Shown here: in pieces, positions 58,161 through 64,000 of the stretch | How the letters are laid out: each line of letters opens with the position of its first letter | Position numbering within the stretch: position 1 is the first letter of the stretch | Origin: Marinomonas sp. MED121 | GTDB lineage: Bacteria; Pseudomonadota; Gammaproteobacteria; Pseudomonadales; Marinomonadaceae | NCBI RefSeq assembly: GCF_000153025.1 | Contig: NZ_CH672429.1 | Span: 733,079-797,078, forward strand | Direction: 5' to 3' | Length of the DNA: 64,000 nucleotides | Translations under genes and position numbers: made by a program | The notes under the pieces: model-generated | What the model saw: only the letters and a program-made list of their open reading frames with translations | Database searches by the model: none | Told to the model about the DNA's origin: nothing

Positions 58161-58496
58161 ATGAAGCGCGTCGTTTTTAGCACACTCTTTATACTGCTGT
58201 TAACCTTTCTCGTCCTAGTCAGTGACCTTCAACCTGCTCTTCTTTATCTATATTTAGGCACAAGCCTGATCTGCTTTGCTTTATTTGCAAACGATAAATA
58301 CAGGGCAATAAAAGTAAAATCACGCATCCGAGAACGCACATTATTAGTATTCACCTTTCTAGGAGGCTGGCCTGGAGCGTTATTTGCTCAAACACTCTGC
58401 CAGCATAAGACAACAAAACAGCCCTTTAATCGCATCCGTTCAAGCTTAATTTTATTTAACTTATTTTTACTCTTTTTATTCTTATTCCTCAGATAG
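58161..58496 (+). CDS. DUF1294 family small membrane protein
   Basis: 111 residues. Two hydrophobic helices at the start, then ANDKYRAIKVKSRIRERTLLVFTFLGGWPGALFAQTLCQHKTTKQPF, which carries the DUF1294 pattern (x-DK-x-A...R-x-x-E...GG-x-x-G...HKT-x-K), and a terminal helix. The usual N-terminal cold-shock domain seen in some relatives is missing. Function unknown. It starts four bases after the GNAT gene and probably shares its transcript. Confidence 0.8.
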   Translation: MKRVVFSTLFILLLTFLVLVSDLQPALLYLYLGTSLICFALFANDKYRAIKVKSRIRERTLLVFTFLGGWPGALFAQTLCQHKTTKQPFNRIRSSLILFNLFLLFLFLFLR

Positions 58497-58550
58497 AATG
58501 AAGCGCCACTTTTTTGACCATTCAGGTTTTATCGCGATAAGGAAAACCCT

Positions 58551-59531
58551 ATGAAATTACTCTTTACCTTTGTTTTATTGATATCCAGTACAGTTCAAGC
58601 ACAAGAGTGTGGCAGGGTAAGTATTGCAGATATGAACTGGAACTCTGCCAGCTTAATGGCTCATATTGATCAATATATTTTGAATCATGGTTATGATTGT
58701 GAAGCCGAGCTGATCCCAGGTGATAGCATCCCTACTATTACTTCAATGTACAATAAGGGGCAGCCAGATATCGCTCCTGAGTTTTGGACTAATGGCAGTA
58801 AAGAACTTCTCTCTAAAGGCATGAAAGAGAAGCGTTTACGTCAAGCCGGCCCAGCCTTATCCCAAGGGGGTGAAGAAGGTTTCTGGGTACCAGAGTATTT
58901 ACTTGAACAATATCCCAACATCAATACTCTTGCAGGCATCAAGGAGCATGCTGACATCTTTACTCATCCTGAAGACCCTGAACTGTCTGCTTTTTATTCT
59001 TGTCCAGCAGGCTGGGTTTGTCAGATTACCAGTGAAAACCTGTTTAATGCCCTCAACTTAGCAGACGCTGGATTTGAAGCAGTTGATCCTGGTTCTGCTG
59101 CAGGTTTATCAGGCTCTATTGCCAAAGCCTATTCAAGAAAAGAGCCTTGGTTTGGTTATTACTGGTCACCTACTGAAGTCTTAGGTAAGTATGAGATGGT
59201 TAAAGTAGATTTTGGAACTGGTGTTGATTTAAAAGAATATCAAACCTGCACTACTCAACCAGATTGTCTTAACCCTAAAGCCACCATGTATCCTGCCTCC
59301 CCTGTGCTTAGTATTACCACTGAGTCTTTTGCGGTTGAGGCTCCATCTGCCTATGAATACATAAGTACAAGAAGCTTTACTAATCAACAAATGAGCAAAA
59401 TGCTTGCTTGGATGGAAGACAATCAAGCTAATGGCGAAGAAGCCATGTACTACTTTTTAGAAACTTATCCAGAATTGTGGCAAGCCTGGCTACCTAAAGA
59501 GATATCTCAAAGGGTAAAAAACACCCTTTGA
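58551..59531 (+). CDS. Glycine-betaine/proline-type ABC substrate-binding protein (orphan)
   Basis: 326 residues with a signal peptide cleaved near residue 18 (STVQAQ). The body matches the OpuAC/ProX family: VSIADMNWNSASLMAHIDQYILNHGYDCEAELIPG, QPDIAPEFWTNG, GAEGFWVP-like GGEEGFWVPEYLLE, and WFGYYWSPTEVLGKYEMVKV. Trp and Tyr residues of the likely aromatic box are present. Quaternary ammonium osmolytes such as glycine betaine, or DMSP, are plausible ligands. No permease or ATPase gene follows; a terminator closes the gene. TAAGGA lies about 10 bases before the ATG. Confidence 0.9.
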   Translation: MKLLFTFVLLISSTVQAQECGRVSIADMNWNSASLMAHIDQYILNHGYDCEAELIPGDSIPTITSMYNKGQPDIAPEFWTNGSKELLSKGMKEKRLRQAGPALSQGGEEGFWVPEYLLEQYPNINTLAGIKEHADIFTHPEDPELSAFYSCPAGWVCQITSENLFNALNLADAGFEAVDPGSAAGLSGSIAKAYSRKEPWFGYYWSPTEVLGKYEMVKVDFGTGVDLKEYQTCTTQPDCLNPKATMYPASPVLSITTESFAVEAPSAYEYISTRSFTNQQMSKMLAWMEDNQANGEEAMYYFLETYPELWQAWLPKEISQRVKNTL

Positions 59532-59548
59532 TCGCAAATTGAGTTAAT

Positions 59549-59578
59549 CAGGCAAGCTATTTTTGCTTGCCTGGTTTT
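59549..59578 (+). terminator. Terminator after the betaine-binding protein gene
   Basis: CAGGCAAGC (59549-59557) pairs with GCTTGCCTG (59565-59573) around TATTTTT, followed by G and four T. Confidence 0.85.
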
Positions 59579-59746
59579 ACGACTAACACACAGCAAACCT
59601 CTTATACTCTCCCCTAAATACTCTCGCTCACTTAGTTAATTTATTACTTAACTAAGTATAAATAACAATGAATTTAATAAACTTTCCTAGCATTGAATAC
59701 TGACCCTATTCGTTTCCAGACAGATTCAGTTTTATAGGATAGGCCC

Positions 59747-61078
59747 ATGACACATATTGCTAAATCACAACTTACTCAAGCACAACTAGACGCTCACTGG
59801 ATGGCCTACACAGGCAATCGCCAATTCAAACAAGACCCAAGAATTATTCAAAGCGCTGACGGCAATTATTATACTGATGCTGATGGCCGTAAAATTTTTG
59901 ATGGTTTATCAGGCCTATGGACATGTGGACTGGGTCATAATGTAAAACGCATCAATGAAGCGGTTAGCAAGCAAATTGGCCAACTCGATTACTCTCCTGC
60001 CTTCCAGTTTGGTCATGAAAAATCATTTCAGCTTGCTGAACGTGTGAGTCAATACATGCCAGCTGGGCTAAATCGCGTTTTCTTCACAGGCTCAGGTTCA
60101 GAGTCAGTTGATACGGCTTTAAAAATTGCACGTGCTTATTGGCGCAAAAAGGGCCAAGGCACCAAAACCAAGTTTATCGGAAGAGCAAAAGGCTATCATG
60201 GTGCTGGGATTTCAGGTTTTAGTGTTGGTGGCATCCCAGCAAACCGCGCCCTTTATGGCCAAGGTTTAGAATCTTATCACTTACCACACACTCAGGTTGC
60301 TGGTAATGAGTTTTGCCAAGGCATGCCAGAGCAAGGGGCTCACAAAGCTGAAGAACTAATCAATTTAATTGCATTACACGACGCGTCAAATATCGCCGCT
60401 GTGATTGTTGAGCCTATGTCGGGTTCAGCTGGGGTAATTATTCCGCCAGTAGGTTACCTAAATCGTTTACGTGAAATTTGTGATCAGCATGATATTTTGC
60501 TGATTTTTGACGAAGTCATCACAGGTTTTGGTCGTATGGGAGCAAAAACAGGCTCTGAAGCTTTTGGCGTGACACCAGACGCGATTGTCATGGCAAAACA
60601 AATTACAAATGGTGCTATTCCAATGGGAGCCGTTGCCTTTAAACAAGCCATTTACGACACCTTTATGGAGCACGGCGGACCAGAATATCAACTCGAAATT
60701 CCCCATGGCTATACTTATTCGGCTCACCCTGTTGCCTGTGCCGCTGCCCTTGCAGCCTTGGATGAACTCGAAGAGCAAAACCTGATTAGCCAGGTTAAAG
60801 AAATGAGCCATACCTATCAAGATACAGTGCATCAACTTGCTAGCAGTGACATTGTGACTGACATTCGAAATTATGGTTTTGCGGCAGGTTTAACTTTAGC
60901 ACCAGTCGATAATGAACCTGGAAAGCGTCCTTTCCAAGTGGCGATGCGTATGTGGGAAAAAGGGTTTTATGTTCGTTACGGTGGCGATACTATCCAGATG
61001 GCGCCGCCATTTGCCACAACAAAAGCAGAAATGGATTCTATGATTAATGCTTTAGCTGAGAGTATGCAAGACGTATAA
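59747..61078 (+). CDS. Class III omega-amino acid:pyruvate aminotransferase
   Basis: 443 residues. PLP motifs: GSGSESVDTALKIARAYWR near residue 115, IVEPMSGSAGVIIPP, LIFDEVITGFGRMG and the Schiff-base Lys in AIVMAKQITNGAIPMGAVAF near residue 284. The closest family I recall is beta-alanine/taurine/omega-amino acid:pyruvate aminotransferase. Beta-alanine or polyamine-derived amines are candidate donors. It is monocistronic, ending at a strong terminator. Confidence 0.92.
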   Translation: MTHIAKSQLTQAQLDAHWMAYTGNRQFKQDPRIIQSADGNYYTDADGRKIFDGLSGLWTCGLGHNVKRINEAVSKQIGQLDYSPAFQFGHEKSFQLAERVSQYMPAGLNRVFFTGSGSESVDTALKIARAYWRKKGQGTKTKFIGRAKGYHGAGISGFSVGGIPANRALYGQGLESYHLPHTQVAGNEFCQGMPEQGAHKAEELINLIALHDASNIAAVIVEPMSGSAGVIIPPVGYLNRLREICDQHDILLIFDEVITGFGRMGAKTGSEAFGVTPDAIVMAKQITNGAIPMGAVAFKQAIYDTFMEHGGPEYQLEIPHGYTYSAHPVACAAALAALDELEEQNLISQVKEMSHTYQDTVHQLASSDIVTDIRNYGFAAGLTLAPVDNEPGKRPFQVAMRMWEKGFYVRYGGDTIQMAPPFATTKAEMDSMINALAESMQDV

Positions 61079-61100
61079 AGCAAATCTGGATGGATAATAC

Positions 61101-61138
61101 AAAGCCCCTTTGAGTATCAATTCAAAGGGGCTTTTCTT
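61101..61138 (+). terminator. Terminator after the aminotransferase gene
   Basis: Perfect 13-bp stem AAAGCCCCTTTGA (61101-61113) with 61122-61134 and an 8-nt loop, ending in TTTTCTTT. Confidence 0.92.
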
Positions 61139-61281
61139 TAATAGCCTTTTAAATAGCTTAATAAGAATAAGTTTTATTGCCATATGTCATAAGAAAGTGT
61201 GATTAAAGCTCATTGATAATCTCTTAAAGGTAAAATATAAAAATTATTAATCTTTAAGTTTTAGTATTTAACGGACTAACA

Positions 61282-61611
61282 ATGGCAAAGAAACCCTCAC
61301 AGGCCTATGTACGCTGCTTTTGGCCAGGAAAAATGCAGTTACTCAATGGTCAATATCTTCCCCTTCATTGCACTCATATTTCGAATAAGCAGGTAGAGGT
61401 TGAAATTCCCAGAGCGTTAGTGGGTTCTCCTAGAATCATGCTTGAATTAGATGCCCTTCATAATGGAAGTAGTCGCCGCATTAAAGCCATTTGCGGCATG
61501 GATTTGGATGTTTTAAACGAGCACGATAAGCACTATATCAAGTTACATTTTGAACATATTAGCCAAGAAGACAGCGACTTTATCGAACGTTTTGTCATGG
61601 CCCATGCCTAA
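61282..61611 (+). CDS. Small PilZ-like protein
   Basis: 109 residues. The order of strands resembles PilZ: LNGQYLPLHCTHISNKQVEVEIPRAL, then RIMLELDALHNGSSRRIKAICGMDLDV and a closing YIKLHFEHISQEDSDFIERFV. The cyclic-di-GMP binding motifs RxxxR and (D/N)xSxxG are not recognisable (HISNKQVEV sits at the second), so it would be a non-binding PilZ-type fold or something else. Monocistronic, no strong ribosome binding site. Confidence 0.6.
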   Translation: MAKKPSQAYVRCFWPGKMQLLNGQYLPLHCTHISNKQVEVEIPRALVGSPRIMLELDALHNGSSRRIKAICGMDLDVLNEHDKHYIKLHFEHISQEDSDFIERFVMAHA

Positions 61612-61687
61612 ACATTAAAGCATTGAAAATACTATCGGGAACGAAAGTGATGAGCAGTTTCGACTGAATACTGCTCAAACTTGTTAA

Positions 61688-62905
61688 TTAGCTAGCTTGT
61701 AATAAAGGCTCTCTATTACGTTTTTGGTGACTGATTATGTAAACCCCCAAAAACACTAACATCAACGCATCTACCGCAATAATGACATAAACTAATTCGA
61801 GAGATTGTGTCACATCGTAAATATAACCAGCCAGTAAATTACCCACTGTCCCGCCCAGGCCAAAAGTCACCATACAGATGCCGTTAATTTGCATGGTAGC
61901 GGTTGCCCCAAAAGACTGACTAACCCAACCAGCAATCACACCCCACATAGGGAAATACATCAAACCATAACCAAACCCAGCAACGGGAGCAAATACAGCA
62001 GGATCGTAAAGAAACGCAAGAATACAGACAAAAAAAGCACAGAAAATTAGCATTAACGCACTTGAATGACCTTTAGTATCCGCAAGTTTGCCCACTAAAA
62101 ATCCAGCAAACATGCCACTAATACCCGCTGTTGTCCAAGTATAACCCCCTAGTTCTGGCGCTAACCCTAAACTGTCTAAATAAGTATTGAGCCAGTTAGC
62201 AAAAGGCATGGTCGCAAACCCCACCAACAAGCAAACCAGACACGCAAAAAATGCCACCTGATGATGAATGACTGTCCTTAACAAGGTTTTAAATGAAAGT
62301 GGCTGATTAGCTGAAGGAACAAAACCTTCAGTTATAGATGCTAACTTAGTTTCGCTTCGCTTAAGTTTTAACAGCAAATAACTCGTCAAGCCCATAACCA
62401 GAGCGCCAAACAAGGCTGCAATTAACCAACTGGCCTGCCAGCCTAGCAAGGGCACAATAAAAAGGATCAATGCTCCATTAATTGCATAACCCCATGCGGT
62501 ACCACTGGATGCCGTCGTTAAATAAGTAGCGCACTGGCTAGGGTTTGCATGACGGCTGATAATTTCAACAATCGTTCCCCAACTTATTGAGGCACACGCT
62601 GCCAATACAGTCAGCAGGGCAATAATAAGAACAGGGTCTTCAATCATTGAAAGACAAAATAATAAGGACGTTGTGGTCAGACCCATTATGATTGAAAGCC
62701 TTGAAGTGCCAACTCTGTGGCCTATCACGCCGAGAAGCAGCGCTCCAGCGAGGTAAGCAATTTGCGTTAGAGCGCCCACAAGTGCAAGGTGCCAATGACT
62801 AATAGCGATATCATCTCGCATCATAGGCACAAGTGCGGCAAAAAGAAAAAGCCCAAATCCATGGCTTAAGACCTGGTTTAAAGCAAATACAAGTGCCATA
62901 AACAT
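61688..62905 (-). CDS. MFS transporter, YbfB-like
   Basis: 405 residues with about twelve membrane helices in two halves, the hinge near residues 185-210 (KLKRSETKLASITEGFVPSANQ). GVIGHRVGTSRLS between helices 2 and 3 and GKLADTKGHSSALM in the second half are MFS loop motifs. It resembles the YbfB/YjiJ group of major facilitators. Substrate unknown. It is transcribed convergently with the PilZ-like gene. Confidence 0.87.
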   Translation of the reverse strand: MFMALVFALNQVLSHGFGLFLFAALVPMMRDDIAISHWHLALVGALTQIAYLAGALLLGVIGHRVGTSRLSIIMGLTTTSLLFCLSMIEDPVLIIALLTVLAACASISWGTIVEIISRHANPSQCATYLTTASSGTAWGYAINGALILFIVPLLGWQASWLIAALFGALVMGLTSYLLLKLKRSETKLASITEGFVPSANQPLSFKTLLRTVIHHQVAFFACLVCLLVGFATMPFANWLNTYLDSLGLAPELGGYTWTTAGISGMFAGFLVGKLADTKGHSSALMLIFCAFFVCILAFLYDPAVFAPVAGFGYGLMYFPMWGVIAGWVSQSFGATATMQINGICMVTFGLGGTVGNLLAGYIYDVTQSLELVYVIIAVDALMLVFLGVYIISHQKRNREPLLQAS

Positions 62906-63152
62906 AGTTAAATTCCCTCATCAACATAATGTATTTAAACTGACTGATCTCTTTTTAAATACGCTGGATAAACGTTTCAGATCTTGCCTTAGGGCAATCT
63001 GTCATTATTCGCTTTTATGAGGAGAAGATAACTCGGATCCCGACCTAGTTTTATATTTGAAAGACAAAAAAGCGGCCAAGAAGAAAAGAATGTTCGCGGA
63101 AGAAAGTAAGTCACGCCAAAGTAGAAATTAGGGAGAAAAGGAGGGAAAAGAA

Positions 63153-63175
63153 CAGGCATGGAGAAACCATGCCTG
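63153..63175 (-). terminator. Terminator after the nucleoside hydrolase gene
   Basis: CAGGCATGG (63153-63161), 5-nt loop, CCATGCCTG (63167-63175), with TTCTTTTCC following on the minus strand. Confidence 0.85.
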
Positions 63176-63188
63176 CTTTATCATTTAT

Positions 63189-64000
63189 CTAGCTTGAAAG
63201 AGTATCTTCAAACAATTGCAGTAATTTTTCGCTATCAACTTCCATACAAATTTGAGAGGTTGGGATATTTTTCCAAGCTTTTGCTGGGAAGAATTTACCT
63301 TCTGGCGCGACAATCGTTTGTCCAATCCCAATCCCTTCACATGCCACTCGTACAGTACCCAACTCCAAGCCAAAGAGCTCTGGCTGTAATACATAAGCAA
63401 TGGTAGATGCGTCATGGAAGTAGCAGCCTTCTACGCCAAATGTTTCACCATAGAAATTAATGTAATGCTGAGCAGCTTGCATCAAGAAATCCCCTTCAAC
63501 AGGGTTTGCTTGTTTGATACGAGCAAGTCTTTCATTATCTAGCAGCACCTGATGGGTTACATCAAGACCTATCATGGTAACTTGCCAGTTAGCGGTAAAT
63601 ACGATATCAGCCGCATCTGGGTCATTAATGATGTTTGCCTCAGCAACAGGGGTGACATTGCCATACTCAAGATGAGCGCCGCCCATGAGCACAACTTCGT
63701 CCACCAGACCTGCAATTTCTGGGTCAAGTTCAAGCGCTTTAGCCAAGTTACCTAATGGCCCTAAAGCAACAATAGTGACTTCACCTGGGTGCGCTTTAAC
63801 TGTATTGACAATAAATTCAGCGGCACTTTCAGCAACTGGCGACTTAGTAGAAGCAGGCCAATTAATATTGCCAAACCCATCTTTTCCATGCACAAAGTCA
63901 GGGTGTGGAAGCGGATCTCTTGCTAAGGGTAGTGCGACACCTTTAGCAACAGGAACAGAGACACCAGCTACTTCATTTAAAGTTAATGCATTTTCTGTGG
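63189..64000 (-). CDS. Inosine-uridine-type nucleoside hydrolase, C-terminal part (start outside window)
   Basis: The frame is open from the right edge, so 270 codons of an expected ~310 are visible. Motifs: ENALTLNEVAG and PVAKGVALPL, FVHGKDGFGNINWP, IVNTVKAHPGEVTIVALGPLGNLAKAL, VLMGGAHLEYGNVTPVAEANIINDPDAA (the metal/ribose site of the family) and HDASTIAYVLQPELF with the catalytic His. The N-terminal DxDPGxDD metal motif lies beyond the window. It hydrolyses ribonucleosides to base and ribose. The MFS gene downstream on the same strand is separated by a terminator. Confidence 0.93.
   Translation of the reverse strand, partial: TENALTLNEVAGVSVPVAKGVALPLARDPLPHPDFVHGKDGFGNINWPASTKSPVAESAAEFIVNTVKAHPGEVTIVALGPLGNLAKALELDPEIAGLVDEVVLMGGAHLEYGNVTPVAEANIINDPDAADIVFTANWQVTMIGLDVTHQVLLDNERLARIKQANPVEGDFLMQAAQHYINFYGETFGVEGCYFHDASTIAYVLQPELFGLELGTVRVACEGIGIGQTIVAPEGKFFPAKAWKNIPTSQICMEVDSEKLLQLFEDTLSS

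Overview
The window is a gammaproteobacterial chromosome segment, AT-leaning and probably from a marine Oceanospirillales-like genus. This rests on gene content: a complete rnfABCDGE-nth operon next to divergent mrp/dcd and metG (the same neighbourhood as the PA3480-PA3495 region of Pseudomonas as I remember it), a gammaproteobacterial fadB-fadA pair, a pqiABC set, a yjbEFGH exopolysaccharide operon, and enzymes common in marine bacteria (AcuI-type acrylyl-CoA reductase, a DmdC-like acyl-CoA dehydrogenase, an orphan ProX-type betaine-binding protein). Genus cannot be fixed from the sequence alone. No rRNA, tRNA, CRISPR array, prophage or complete IS was seen.

Layout. 1-6.1 kb: the 3' part of a transporter-linked (STAC-type) hybrid histidine kinase whose stop codon lies in a 13-bp tandem repeat; a DUF411 metal-binding periplasmic protein; a divergent HxlR regulator/SDR pair; a PAS-PAS-GGDEF-EAL protein. 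6.1-6.9 kb: non-coding stretch holding a roughly 300-bp MITE-like element with 22-bp imperfect terminal inverted repeats. 6.9-10.4 kb: pqi operon with PqiA split into two genes. 10.4-15.5 kb: a glutamate-synthase-like flavoenzyme with two N-terminal CDGSH iron-sulfur motifs, a DOPA-dioxygenase-like protein, AcuI, and a TetR/old-yellow-enzyme divergent pair with three palindromic operator candidates. 15.8-19.9 kb: yjbEFGH with an intrinsic terminator after the first gene. 19.9-31.5 kb: fatty-acid degradation block on the minus strand (thiolase, FadB, EtfA/B, enoyl-CoA hydratase, DUF2889, acyl-CoA ligase, SCP2, acyl-CoA dehydrogenase). 31.8-34.9 kb: two convergent poorly known genes, a helical hypothetical and a 717-residue FAD oxidoreductase. 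35.1-44.0 kb: a four-gene signalling cluster headed by a 2128-residue Ser/Thr-kinase/ATPase/GAF/histidine-kinase/receiver/HPt protein, followed by receiver-GGDEF, lone receiver and receiver-ATPase proteins. 44.0-57.6 kb: housekeeping block (CobW-type GTPase, dcd, mrp, metG, rnf, nth), where RnfC carries nine coiled-coil repeats. 57.6-64 kb: GNAT, DUF1294, betaine-binding protein, class III aminotransferase, PilZ-like small protein, MFS carrier and a window-truncated nucleoside hydrolase.

Functionally, the beta-oxidation block supplies electrons to ETF. The signalling cluster links phosphorelay, protein-kinase and cyclic-di-GMP chemistry in one locus, and together with the GGDEF-EAL protein and yjbEFGH points to surface or biofilm control. 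The least explained parts are the signalling cluster, the CDGSH flavoenzyme, the 31.8-34.9 kb pair and the 6.2-6.5 kb element.
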